DNA of 43,581 nt from Shewanella sp. 1CM18E (GCF_023161665.1 NZ_JALNTW010000004.1:338515-382095); one strand, 5' to 3'; positions 35,901 to 43,351 are shown, numbered from the stretch's first letter. The notes: a model not told the origin generated them from the letters alone. A program made the numbers and translations.

Positions 35901-36107
35901 AACGGGGTAGCTGATCAGTTTTTCAACTTCTTCAGCCGCTAAGCCTTCAGCGGCGGTGTTTACCGTCACCTGCACGTTAGTCACGTCAGGAAAGGCATCT
36001 AAGTTCAATTTAGGTAACATGGCAACGCTGGCAACAATCAGACCCAGCAGTGCAAGTACTACTATCAGACGGTTGCGTACCGCAACGTCTATGAGTTTTT
36101 GTAACAT
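32955..36107 (-). CDS. CzcA-type heavy-metal efflux RND pump
   Basis: 1050 aa, inner-membrane proton/cation antiporter of the HME-RND family with the expected 12 membrane segments and two large periplasmic loops. The membrane signature AIGMLVDGSVVMVEN (413-427) carries Asp419 and Glu426. The segment RVDELLSGVKAQ has Glu where CusA has one of its three copper-binding methionines, and the other two Met positions also appear replaced, which favours divalent cations (Zn/Co/Cd/Ni) over Cu/Ag. The ATG follows the czcB-type gene by 12 bp, with AAGAGG overlapping that stop. It works with the adaptor and outer-membrane proteins encoded just upstream. Confidence 0.92.
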   Translation of the reverse strand: MLQKLIDVAVRNRLIVVLALLGLIVASVAMLPKLNLDAFPDVTNVQVTVNTAAEGLAAEEVEKLISYPVESAMYALPEVTEVRSLSRTGLSIVTVVFAEGTDIYFARQQVFEQLQAAREMIPDGVGVPEIGPNTSGLGQIYQYILRATPESGVDASELRSINDYMVKLLLMPVGGVTEVLSFGGEVRQYQVQIEPNKLMSYGLSMAQVTSALESNNRNAGGWFMDQGQEQLVVRGYGMLPAGDAGLKAIAQIPLTEVAGTPVRIGDIAKVDYGSEIRVGAVTMTRRDEAGSTQNLGEVVAGVVLKRMGANTKETIDDISERTAMIEQALPDGVSFEVFYDQSDLVNQAVSTVRDALLMAFMFIVVILALFLVNIRATLLVLLSIPVSIGLALLVMSYFGMSANLMSLGGLAVAIGMLVDGSVVMVENIFKHLTQSSKGKQDDPAPSSGIVGQVMLAAKEVCSPIFFATAIIIVVFAPLFALEGVEGKLFQPMAVSIILAMLSALLVALIAVPALAVYLFNRGVVLRESAALKPIEALYRKLLSTTMAHPKVLLSASVVMFALSMMLLPRLGTEFVPELEEGTINLRVTLAPTASLGTSLDVAPKLEALILEFPEVNYALSRIGAAELGGDPEPVNNIEIYIGLKPVDEWTSASNRFELQRKMEHKLNVYPGLLFTFSQPIATRVDELLSGVKAQLAIKIFGPDLDVLSERGQVLTDLVAQIPGAVDVSLEQVSGEAQLVVRPKRDQLARYGISVDEVMALVSQGIGGGSAGQVIDGNARYDIYVRLAEKYRSSPDAIEDLLLTGVSGANVRLGEVADVAIEMAPPNIRRDDVQRRVVVQANVADRDMGSVVNDIYAIVPKADLPPGYTVVVGGQYENQQRAQQKLMLVVPISIALIALLLFFSFGSVKQVGLIMANVPLALIGGVVALFVSGTYLSVPSSIGFITLFGVAVLNGVVLVDSINQRRKMVINETDSSLYEAVYEGTVGRLRPVLMTALTSALGLIPILLSSGVGSEIQQPLAVVIIGGLFSSTALTLLVLPTMYRWIYQGRN

Positions 36108-36119
36108 AGCAGTCGCCTC

Positions 36120-37397
36120 TTAGTGGTTATGAATATCGAAGCCAGATTTGGCTTGCTCTGATGCTAGGAAGAACGCACCAGAGATCACCACCTGCGCATC
36201 TTTAGCTAAGCCGCGCACTAAGTTCATGCCGCGCTGACGCTCAACCACTTCAATCTCAACCCCTTCAAAGCCTTCTGCGCCTTGAATAAATACCTGCCAA
36301 TGGCCATCGCTGCTGCGAGTTAATGCCGAATCCGGTAAAATTACCCCGCCTTCTGACGCATCTGGCAGATACAATTCAGCAAATTGCCCCGCATGTAATA
36401 CATGGCCCGCATTTTCAAATGCCACTAAAATTTGTTCTGTGCGAGTCACGCTATCAAGCTCATGCGAGCGACCAATAATGGTGCCCTCTAGGCTCTTATC
36501 ACCCACCTTAACCACAGTCTTGCTGCCGATACTGACTTTTTCAGCCTGTACAGGCGTCAGCTCTGCTTCTACCCATAGGTGAGACTCATCGGTTAGTTGC
36601 ATCAAGGCTGTGCCTGCTGGCACGATTTGCCCTAGCATGGCGATATCTTTTTGTACGCGGCCACTGATTGGCGCGATTAGCTGGTAGCTACCTATGGTTT
36701 CTGGTGCATCGGCTAGCGCTTTAATCTGTGCTGATGTCATTTTCATCGCTTCTAGCGTGGCACGCTTAAGCTCAGCATCAACTTGCGCTTGTAAGCGGCG
36801 GCTCGCACTGACAGCGCTGGCGCTCATGCGTTTAACTCGGCTCCATTCTGCAGCGGCATTAATATAGTCAGCTTGTGCCTGTGCAACGGCAACACCGCCC
36901 AATGTCAGTAACACATCGCCCTTATTCACTTCTTGCCCCGGCACTACGCTGCGCTTAAGTACACGCACATCAACCTGTGGTGCAATAGTCACGGTTCTGT
37001 CTCTATCAACCACTAAAGTAGCAGTTGCCACAGCCTCTAAGCTAAAGGTTTGCTCACTTAACTGCGCAACTTTAATGCCCGCTAAGTTTTTTTGCTCCGA
37101 TGTTAATACAATGCCATGGCTATCTTCAGCTTCTTCCACGCCATGACCGTGGCCATCATCAGCCTCTTTAACAACCTTAACCACAGCAGCTTCTGCGCCG
37201 TGATCATGTCCATCACCAGCGGTTGCAATTGCAGGCAACGCCAATGCTGTAGACAAGGAGATGAACAAGCCAAAACTCATTGCTCGAGTAATGGCATTTA
37301 AACCGAAAAGATTAAAGTTAGAGGTATTCAATTTCACTGCGCAATTCATATCGGTACACATCGCTTTTTGTGTGACTAGATTAGTTTTTGTTTTCAT
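36120..37397 (-). CDS. CzcB-type RND periplasmic adaptor with His-rich N-terminus
   Basis: 425 aa membrane-fusion protein linking the CzcA-type pump to the TolC-like channel. After a long N-region and hydrophobic signal (about 42-62), the mature start is GDGHDHG, with another DDGHGHG soon after, likely metal-binding. Biotinyl-lipoyl-like halves (VVPGQEVNKGDVLLTL and PISGRVQKDIAMLGQIVPAG) flank a short alpha-hairpin, followed by beta-barrel and membrane-proximal domains. The frame includes a TTG at 37403, but the ATG at 37397 with AAGGG upstream is the better start. It lies 11 bp after the czcC-type stop. The about 40 residues before the signal are unusually long. Confidence 0.9.
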   Translation of the reverse strand: MKTKTNLVTQKAMCTDMNCAVKLNTSNFNLFGLNAITRAMSFGLFISLSTALALPAIATAGDGHDHGAEAAVVKVVKEADDGHGHGVEEAEDSHGIVLTSEQKNLAGIKVAQLSEQTFSLEAVATATLVVDRDRTVTIAPQVDVRVLKRSVVPGQEVNKGDVLLTLGGVAVAQAQADYINAAAEWSRVKRMSASAVSASRRLQAQVDAELKRATLEAMKMTSAQIKALADAPETIGSYQLIAPISGRVQKDIAMLGQIVPAGTALMQLTDESHLWVEAELTPVQAEKVSIGSKTVVKVGDKSLEGTIIGRSHELDSVTRTEQILVAFENAGHVLHAGQFAELYLPDASEGGVILPDSALTRSSDGHWQVFIQGAEGFEGVEIEVVERQRGMNLVRGLAKDAQVVISGAFFLASEQAKSGFDIHNH

Positions 37398-37408
37398 TTT
37401 CAAAGCCC

Positions 37409-38740
37409 TTATTTATTCTGCACCGGAGCTGATGCAACAGCACCTTGACTTGGTAATTGGCGATTCAAGTAATCTTCTAATTGCCCGCTATCGCCCATCC
37501 AACTGAGCCAGCTCTTATAAAGAGCTGATTCGAGCGACAAGCCGGCTAAATAGCTGCCACTCATTTGCCTTTGGCTTTGCAGATAATCACTGGTGTTGAT
37601 GTCGCCAGACTGCCATTGTTGTGACAATGACTTTGCTGCCTGAGCACCTGAGGTTAGAACAAGCTCACTCCAGTCTTGGTAACGTGCAGCAAGCCTTGGA
37701 AAGCTCAATGAAAACTGCGCTTGTTGCTGCAGTAAGGCTCGCTCTTGGGCCAGATATGTTTGCTCGGCAATGATGATGCCTTGATTGGCAACGGCAATCG
37801 CCTCGCTATAGTTATTGCGGATCTGCAGGGGAATAGATAAGCCAAGCCCTACCTTATTTTCATTACCTTCGCGCTCTGCGCTTAGGCTAATACTCGGGTC
37901 GGCACTTGTATCTGCTTTGGCTTGCTCTGCAGTGACCTTTGCCACTAACACTTGCTGGTAAGCACTTTTGAGTGCCGGCAATTGTGGCGATACCTCAAGG
38001 TTACTGGCTTGCTGAGTTAAGCTATTAACAAAATCAGCAAACGGCAGATCATGCTCACCAAACAAGGCTAGAACGGTACCGTCAGCGGCGATAGACTCTT
38101 GCTCAGCTAACGCGTAATCAGCAGCATTACTAGCCACATCAAGCTGCATAAGTTGCAATTCAACGCTCGACAAGTCACCCACTTCTGTACGTTGACGGGC
38201 GATATCAAGCTGGCCTTTAGCTAAGTTAAACTGCTGCTGTTGAAACTCTAATGCTTTACGTGCTTGGCTTTGATTGGTCAAAGCTTGCAGTCTTTCGGCT
38301 AACATTTGGTTACGCTCAAGCGTGATACTCGAAAATAGGATCTCACTTTCAAGCTGAGCAATACGAGTCGCCACGCCGCGCTTGTTACCCCAATCAATGG
38401 TTTGGCTGATATCAATGCTATAGGTATCTTCTGTCGCATTTTGATAGCCCAAACCTAGCTCAGGGTTATAAACAGCTTTATCGGCGGCCGCGATACTGAG
38501 CTTAGCTTGTTCAGCCTGCGCGGCCTGCGCTTGCACTTCAGGTAAATTATTAAAGCGTGCCATCACTTGTGGCAGCCATTGGCTAAACTGAGCATTTGGC
38601 TCAATTTGCTGTGCTTGAACTACTGCGCTTGCCATTACTGCTGAGGTCATTGCGCCATTTTCAGTGGTTGCAGCAATAGCAATATTAGTCGCACCGCCTA
38701 AGATGCTTAGCAGCAGACTCGCGATTATCGTTTTTTTCAT
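37409..38740 (-). CDS. CzcC-type outer-membrane efflux channel (TolC family)
   Basis: 443 aa. A signal peptide (MKKTIIASLLLSILGGATN, then IAIA) precedes a helical, Gln/Ala-rich TolC-family body with two internal halves; YNPELGLGYQNATEDTYSI and PSISLSAEREGNENKVGLG are typical strand-forming segments. It is the first gene of the C-B-A operon. The ATG at 38740 is used, with AGGA 6 nt upstream, rather than the in-frame TTG at 38743. Confidence 0.9.
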   Translation of the reverse strand: MKKTIIASLLLSILGGATNIAIAATTENGAMTSAVMASAVVQAQQIEPNAQFSQWLPQVMARFNNLPEVQAQAAQAEQAKLSIAAADKAVYNPELGLGYQNATEDTYSIDISQTIDWGNKRGVATRIAQLESEILFSSITLERNQMLAERLQALTNQSQARKALEFQQQQFNLAKGQLDIARQRTEVGDLSSVELQLMQLDVASNAADYALAEQESIAADGTVLALFGEHDLPFADFVNSLTQQASNLEVSPQLPALKSAYQQVLVAKVTAEQAKADTSADPSISLSAEREGNENKVGLGLSIPLQIRNNYSEAIAVANQGIIIAEQTYLAQERALLQQQAQFSLSFPRLAARYQDWSELVLTSGAQAAKSLSQQWQSGDINTSDYLQSQRQMSGSYLAGLSLESALYKSWLSWMGDSGQLEDYLNRQLPSQGAVASAPVQNK

Positions 38741-39072
38741 CAAAAATCCTGTTACCCAGTAATAAGCACGTGATTGCTCGGGCCTAGCAATAGCGCTAGC
38801 CGGAAGTTCAAAGGCGTGATTACAAGGGCCTAAATCAATATTAGCTTGGTGTAGATTTAGCCAGTCAACCTGATTCAGTAACGCTCGAGATCAGTAAGTT
38901 AACCGCAAAAAACACACAGTATTTGATAGAGATTTAACGACATTGAAGTATGACTTTTATGCCAATATCCGGGCGAGTAAAAGCGCCAATATAAGCATGA
39001 GTTAAAGCGTTAATATCACAGCCGAATCAGCAGTAATGATTAAGACTTAGTGGAAACTTCAATATCGAAGGA
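38741..39072. other. Gene-free region upstream of the efflux operon
   Basis: About 330 bp between the Cys/His-rich protein gene and the efflux operon, both on the minus strand. It includes the direct repeat at 38769-38832. No strong terminator is visible after the Cys/His-rich gene, so read-through into the efflux operon is possible. No additional gene was recognised. Confidence 0.6.
38769..38832 (-). promoter_or_regulatory. Direct repeat, candidate regulator sites before the efflux operon
   Basis: CGTGATT-N4-GGGCCTA occurs at 38769-38786 and again at 38815-38832 (plus-strand reading), identical in both 7-base blocks and different in the 4-base centre. The copies start 46 bp apart, and the nearer one is 28 nt upstream of the czcC-type ATG. 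Two ordered copies suggest binding of a regulator or a leader element. Confidence 0.4.
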
Positions 39073-39510
39073 TTAAACGATTGGAGGGCGGTAATTAGGA
39101 AGTTGTTCAGGGGGTAGATATTGGCCATCAATGCTATTTAGCACATCACCAACCGGAACTGATGGAACGATTGCAACGTGAGACATAGCAGTGACATGAC
39201 CACCATGACACGGACAATCTAAACAAAGGTCAAAGCTCTTAGATTCAGTTTTACTTACCGTATGGCTATGAGCAACTTCTAGCTCAGCTGCTTGCTCCGG
39301 CGAATCAAATGCACAAGCGCAATCAACACACTCTGCAAGCGTAATCACATCAGCGGTAAATTGAATATGCGGATGCGGTGCACTTTCCTCTTCATGATCT
39401 CCCAAATGTAACTGGTGCATGCCAAGGTTGCCGCCTGCAAATTGCAGAACAACAACGGCAATCAGCGCAGCTGCCATTTTGTATAGAGATTGAGGAGTAA
39501 ATAGACGCAA
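39073..39510 (-). CDS. Exported Cys/His-rich putative metal-binding protein
   Basis: 145 aa. Residues about 12-30 are a hydrophobic signal or anchor. The rest is rich in His (HQLHLGDHE, HPH, HSH, HGGH) and has two cysteine clusters, CVDCAC (61-66) and CLDCPCHGGH (96-105). It precedes the metal efflux operon on the same strand, so by position and composition it may be a periplasmic metal sensor or chaperone comparable to CzcI/CzcE, although I do not recognise sequence homology. The start is TTG at 39510 with AGGTC upstream; an internal ATG at 39477 has no ribosome binding site. Confidence 0.7.
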   Translation of the reverse strand: MRLFTPQSLYKMAAALIAVVVLQFAGGNLGMHQLHLGDHEEESAPHPHIQFTADVITLAECVDCACAFDSPEQAAELEVAHSHTVSKTESKSFDLCLDCPCHGGHVTAMSHVAIVPSVPVGDVLNSIDGQYLPPEQLPNYRPPIV

Positions 39511-39584
39511 AGTTGACCTATTGTATTATTGGCTATGCTACTGCATTAGCTAGCGGTAACATTTCTGACCCGCATAATAAACGA

Positions 39585-39627
39585 AAGTTCACTGCAAACA
39601 AGATATTATCGAGTTGTTAGTGAACTT
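39585..39627. promoter_or_regulatory. Inverted repeat upstream of the Cys/His-rich gene
   Basis: AAGTTCACT (39585-39593) and AGTGAACTT (39619-39627) form a perfect 9-bp inverted repeat with 25 nt between. It could be a paired operator or a hairpin terminating the small lipoprotein gene upstream; the context does not decide. Confidence 0.4.
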
Positions 39628-39666
39628 GCTCTCACTTTCTTTTTTTACTAATTAAGTAATTAATAT

Positions 39667-39843
39667 TTACTTAAATACGCAATGTTTAGCGTAGTCAGTG
39701 GCTTCATTAGCCGTCCAATCACCTGATGGTTTTTCTTTCATTTGCTTGCACCAAGCTTCACTGCCTACTTCAGGAGCACAGGCGCTTAGGCCAAAAACTA
39801 ATGCACAAACTAATGACAAACCAGACAGCTTAGATAACGACAT
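39667..39843 (-). CDS. DUF3012 small lipoprotein
   Basis: 58 aa, found by reading the minus strand. The signal peptide ends in a lipobox (LSAC, Cys22), so it is a predicted lipoprotein. The mature part CAPEVGSEAWCKQMKEK, then GDWTANEATDYAKHCVFK, matches the DUF3012 pattern, with cysteines that could form a disulfide. GAAGGA lies 7 nt before the ATG. Function is unknown; this family is common in marine gammaproteobacteria. Confidence 0.88.
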   Translation of the reverse strand: MSLSKLSGLSLVCALVFGLSACAPEVGSEAWCKQMKEKPSGDWTANEATDYAKHCVFK

Positions 39844-39909
39844 GGGTAAATCCTTCTAAAATGATGACTAAAATTAAATCTGCTTAGAGCGATTATAACA
39901 AGATCCACG

Positions 39910-40269
39910 TTAAGTTCGCGCAGCTATCCATTCTATAGCCAACTCTTTTTGCTCTAATGGATACCATGCAACTTCGCCTTGCATAAACGGTCCCATCAAC
40001 CTCACTGCATTACCAAACCAATCAGGCCCGCCAACCAGCACTAAGGCATCAAAATTAGGTAATTGCACTTCGCCACTACCGGTTAACGATTGTTGTTGCC
40101 AGCCTTCAAGCAACACGTCTGCTTCTACGTAAATACAAATCTTGCCGCTTGAGTCGCGGTAGCTTTCAATAAGCGGCTGCATTATCTGGCCATAATCTTC
40201 GGTAGATAAGCGCCCACTGGCAAATAAACTGATCACACCCTCAGTAATATCAGGGATCTTACACAGCAT
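39910..40269 (-). CDS. SpoIIAA-like (STAS/SEC14-type) protein
   Basis: 119 aa. The pattern of alternating strands and helices and segments such as DYGQIMQPLIESY, ICIYVEADVLLEGW and WFGNAVRLMGPFMQ resemble the SpoIIAA-like family (DUF3478). Proteins of this type are small, cytoplasmic and of unknown role. The ATG has GGAG 7 nt upstream. It is transcribed away from arfB. Confidence 0.7.
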   Translation of the reverse strand: MLCKIPDITEGVISLFASGRLSTEDYGQIMQPLIESYRDSSGKICIYVEADVLLEGWQQQSLTGSGEVQLPNFDALVLVGGPDWFGNAVRLMGPFMQGEVAWYPLEQKELAIEWIAART

Positions 40270-40403
40270 ACTTCGGCTCCGTAATTATCAATAGTGATTG
40301 GAACATTGCTTGATAATAGCAAACCCGCCGCTAAGGAAAAGTTAAGCATTGCCTTATTTCGACTAAAAGTCTGTTAATATTGAGCAAAGGAAATTTAAGA
40401 GCC

Positions 40404-40446
40404 TACGCCTAGTTACGCGTAAGGTAAACCATCAATAATAGGCGTA
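40404..40446 (+). promoter_or_regulatory. Hairpin including the arfB ribosome binding site
   Basis: TACGCCTA (40404-40411) can pair perfectly with TAGGCGTA (40439-40446). The right arm contains the only Shine-Dalgarno-like bases (TAGGCG) before the TTG start of arfB. An inner palindrome TTACGCGTAA overlaps the loop and could compete. It may keep translation low. Confidence 0.45.
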
Positions 40447-40451
40447 CTGCT

Positions 40452-40874
40452 TTGGCACTTATCAAAATATCAAATTCAGTATCGATTCAAGACAGTGAGC
40501 TAGAATGGCAATTCATTCGCTCAAGTGGTGCAGGCGGGCAACATCTCAATAAAGTGTCTACTGCTGCCCAGCTTATTTTTGATATTAGCAGCTCTTCACT
40601 ACCTGAGTTTTATCAGCAACGCTTACTTGCCAAAGCTGACCATCGCATTACCAAAAGCGGCAAAATCATTATTAAGTGCCAACAAAGTCGCAGCCAAGAC
40701 TTTAATCGCCAAACCGCGCTTGAACAATTTATTGCTTTAGTCACCAGTGTTAATAATGTGCAGAAAAAGCGCATTGCAACCAAACCGACTAAAGGTAGCC
40801 AACGCCGCCGAGTCGATGCTAAAAAGCAAAAAGGGGCAACTAAAGCCCTAAGGCAAAACAAAGCCAGTTACTAG
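40452..40874 (+). CDS. arfB: Alternative ribosome-rescue factor ArfB
   Basis: 140 aa, similar along its length to E. coli YaeJ/ArfB. GAGGQH contains the catalytic GGQ motif (residues 28-30) that hydrolyses peptidyl-tRNA on stalled ribosomes. The basic, Lys/Arg-rich C-terminal tail (about residues 105-140) is the part that enters the empty mRNA channel. The start codon is TTG at 40452; the N-terminus aligns with other ArfB proteins from there. Confidence 0.92.
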   Translation: MALIKISNSVSIQDSELEWQFIRSSGAGGQHLNKVSTAAQLIFDISSSSLPEFYQQRLLAKADHRITKSGKIIIKCQQSRSQDFNRQTALEQFIALVTSVNNVQKKRIATKPTKGSQRRRVDAKKQKGATKALRQNKASY

Positions 40875-41008
40875 CAACCAAAGCAGCAAAGTTACATTTT
40901 TTACCTTTCACAGAACAATAATCGACAAACCAACGTTTTTTTGTTGAAATCAGTGGTAAAGGTAAACTGTTCTTTACCGCCACACTTATGTATTGCAAGG
41001 GAATTTCC

Positions 41009-41461
41009 ATGAGCAACCAAGCAAAAATCTTATTAGTTAATGGTCCTAATTTAAATTTACTTGGGCGCCGTGAACCCGGACATTATGGCCACCATACGCT
41101 TGACCAAATTGTGCAGGAGCTCACTCAAAGTGCAACACAGGCCAATGTTCAGTTAGAGCATATCCAGTCAAACGCCGAGCACTTATTAATTGAAGCAATC
41201 CATAACACTGATGCAGATATGATTATTATCAACCCTGCTGCTTTTACTCATACCAGTGTTGCGCTGCGTGATGCGTTACTTGGTGTAGCGATTCCCTTTA
41301 TTGAAGTGCACCTTTCAAACGTGCATAGTCGCGAACCATTCCGCCATCATTCTTACTTTTCAGATAAAGCTATCGGCGTTATTTGTGGATTAGGCGCCCA
41401 AGGCTACCAGTTTGCTCTGCAAGCCGCTGTTGCACGCTTAAGCACTTCAGACAAACATTAA
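41009..41461 (+). CDS. aroQ: 3-dehydroquinate dehydratase, type II
   Basis: 150 aa. Converts 3-dehydroquinate to 3-dehydroshikimate in aromatic amino acid synthesis. Catalytic and binding residues are present: Tyr26 (EPGHYG), Arg21, Asn75 and His81 ([16 protein letters not shown]), His101 (EVHLSN) and Arg112. The ATG at 41009 has AAGGGAA 5 nt upstream and is preferred to the ATG at 40988. It sits 13 bp before the AccB-like gene, the order seen as aroQ-accB-accC in many gammaproteobacteria. Confidence 0.95.
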   Translation: MSNQAKILLVNGPNLNLLGRREPGHYGHHTLDQIVQELTQSATQANVQLEHIQSNAEHLLIEAIHNTDADMIIINPAAFTHTSVALRDALLGVAIPFIEVHLSNVHSREPFRHHSYFSDKAIGVICGLGAQGYQFALQAAVARLSTSDKH

Positions 41462-41474
41462 GGTCTAGTCTCGT

Positions 41475-41942
41475 ATGGATATTCGTAAAATCAAAAAACT
41501 CATCGAGTTAGTGCAAGAATCAGATATTGCTGAACTTGAAATAAAAGAAGGTGAAGAGTCAGTACGTATTTGTCGCCATAGCCCGGTACCTATACAAGCT
41601 AATAACCAGACTTACCTTGCCCCCGCTAGTAGCGTCGCTGCAGCAATACCTAACCAACAAATCAAACGTAATAATAGTGATTCTGATAATAGCTATAACG
41701 ACGATGAGCCACACCAGCTAATCTCGCCTATGGTCGGTATTGTTTATCTAATTGATAAGCAAAGCCAAGCTCCACTTTGCCATGTGGGTCAAACAGTGAA
41801 GGCTGGCGATATCGTTTGTATCATTGAAGCTATGACTATGAGTAACCGTATTGCAGCAGATAAAGACGGTGTGATTAGTGCCATTTTAGTTGATGACGGC
41901 CAAGCGATTGATTTTGAGCAGCCGCTAATCGAAATAGAGTAA
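41475..41942 (+). CDS. AccB-like (BCCP) protein lacking the biotin lysine
   Basis: 155 aa. The N-terminus MDIRKIKKLIELVQESDIAE and the C-terminal biotinyl domain (ISPMVGIVY ... VGQTVKAGDIVCIIEAM ... GVISAILVDDGQAIDFEQPLIEIE) clearly match the biotin carboxyl carrier protein of acetyl-CoA carboxylase. The attachment motif EAMKM reads EAMTM: codon 121 is ACT (41835-41837), not a lysine codon. The Pro/Ala-rich linker is short and Asn/Asp-rich. accC, which usually follows, is absent; an SDR gene comes next. It cannot be biotinylated at the normal site, so it is either a regulatory or structural paralogue or degenerate, assuming the base calls are right. Confidence 0.88.
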   Translation: MDIRKIKKLIELVQESDIAELEIKEGEESVRICRHSPVPIQANNQTYLAPASSVAAAIPNQQIKRNNSDSDNSYNDDEPHQLISPMVGIVYLIDKQSQAPLCHVGQTVKAGDIVCIIEAMTMSNRIAADKDGVISAILVDDGQAIDFEQPLIEIE

Positions 41943-42030
41943 TAACCAACACGATAAATCCATTGGGTAGCTAATAATCTACTAATCTAAATATTCGGCT
42001 GAACAAGCTTCAATAAAGGACTCTAATGCA

Positions 42031-42693
42031 ATGATATTAATTACCGGCGCTAGCAGTGGTTTAGGAGCTTCTTTAGCTCAACTTTATGCCGAGCAAGATG
42101 ATATTGCAATTACAGGGCGTAATGCTGAACGTTTAGCACAAGTTGCCGAATCTATTAAACCTCAGACTAATTCCTATGTTTGCGACTTAAGCGACGAGCA
42201 ATCGGTTGCGCACCTATTTGACGCCTTACCAAGCACGCCGAGTATGATTATCCACTGCGCAGGCAGCGGTTACTTTGGTCCAATCGAGACTCAATCAGTA
42301 ACGCAAATCAAGCAACTACTAGACAACAATATTACCTCTGCGGTTTTGATGCTTCGCGAAGCTGTTAAACGCTATAAAGACCAAGCAGTTACAGTCGTCA
42401 TTGTGATGTCTACAGCAGCACTTGCCGCTAAAGCCGAAGAGTCAACATACTGTGCAGCAAAATGGGCGGTAAAGGGCTTAGTAGAATCAGTACGATTAGA
42501 GCTAAAAACAAGTCCAATGAAGCTAATAGCAGTTTACCCAGGCGGTATGGATACCGGCTTTTGGCCCACCAGTGGAAAACCGGCAAATACCGAGAGTTTT
42601 ATGAGTGCAACCGAAGCGGCCACAATGCTAAAACAAGCACTACAAGCCAGTGAACACGGTTATATTAGCGATATCACTATAACCCGTGGCTAG
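42031..42693 (+). CDS. Short-chain dehydrogenase/reductase
   Basis: 220 aa classical SDR. GASSGLG (6-12) binds NAD(P); Ser127, Tyr140 and Lys144 (YCAAK) form the catalytic set and PGGMDTGFW follows. It resembles small cytoplasmic oxidoreductases of unknown substrate. AAAGGA lies 10 nt before the ATG. Transcribed 88 bp after the AccB-like gene. Confidence 0.88.
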   Translation: MILITGASSGLGASLAQLYAEQDDIAITGRNAERLAQVAESIKPQTNSYVCDLSDEQSVAHLFDALPSTPSMIIHCAGSGYFGPIETQSVTQIKQLLDNNITSAVLMLREAVKRYKDQAVTVVIVMSTAALAAKAEESTYCAAKWAVKGLVESVRLELKTSPMKLIAVYPGGMDTGFWPTSGKPANTESFMSATEAATMLKQALQASEHGYISDITITRG

Positions 42694-42709
42694 TAGCTAT
42701 TTTTCTATT

Positions 42710-42727
42710 GGAGCGAAAATTCGCTCC
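42710..42727. terminator. Short hairpin after the SDR gene
   Basis: GGAGCGAA pairs with TTCGCTCC. There is no U-run on the plus strand, so termination is uncertain. Confidence 0.4.
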
Positions 42728-42855
42728 TAACAAGCCTGCAGAAGTCACTCTTAAAAATAAAATGAAATAACTGAGCTATTTTCTATACTTAGCTATCTAC
42801 ACCAATCAATATAAGTGTATATCGTCCCTGCTTTGCTAATTTATAAGGAGTATAA

Positions 42856-43209
42856 ATGCGCAATTGCCTATTATTTCTGTTCGCTTCAGCTATTTGCATA
42901 TTTATCGCTTACAACCTGTACTTGTTTGTTATGCCAAGCGTAAAAGTAGTCAATCAATCAGGGCAGATCCTCACCCGAGTAGAAATTTCACTCCCCAGCA
43001 ATAACCTCGTATTTGATAATATCGCTCCAAGTAAAACAGCCCGCATTCATCACAGCACAGATCAGGCCGATGGAGAATATGCCTACCGCATACGCTTATC
43101 GTCAGGTGAATACATAAATGGTCGATGCGGCTCAGTGACTCATGACCAATACATGAAAGTGCTTGAGCTAACTATTGATAGCGAAGACAAGGTTAGCTGT
43201 ATAGAGTAG
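42856..43209 (+). CDS. Small membrane-anchored protein, unknown
   Basis: 117 aa. One N-terminal membrane segment (about 4-27, LLFLFASAICIFIAYNLYLF) followed by a probably periplasmic beta-rich domain with two cysteines (GRCG and the C-terminal SCIE). AAGGAG 6 nt before the ATG supports expression. No family recognised. Confidence 0.72.
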   Translation: MRNCLLFLFASAICIFIAYNLYLFVMPSVKVVNQSGQILTRVEISLPSNNLVFDNIAPSKTARIHHSTDQADGEYAYRIRLSSGEYINGRCGSVTHDQYMKVLELTIDSEDKVSCIE

Positions 43210-43309
43210 CCCTACTGAAATAATACCAAACAGTCTTTTACAAGTGCCCAAACGCAACTCTTCTCCGATGCCATCCATGGCATTCGAGGATAAGTACTTC
43301 CTGCACAAA

Positions 43310-43351
43310 AAAGCCACCTGCTTTTATCATATAAGAGTAGGTGGCTTCTTC
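43310..43351. terminator. Bidirectional hairpin terminator
   Basis: AAGCCACCT pairs with AGGTGGCTT, with A-run on the left and CTTC on the right. It lies about 100 bp after the small membrane protein gene and also downstream of the rRNA operon on the opposite strand. Confidence 0.75.

Noticed and set aside
32955..36107. Assignment as a CusA copper/silver pump
   Set aside because: The three methionines of the CusA metal site appear replaced (for example Glu in RVDELLSG) and no CusF or CusS/R genes are nearby.
41943..42030. Remnant of accC after the AccB-like gene
   Set aside because: The 88-bp gap shows no biotin carboxylase-like sequence in any frame.
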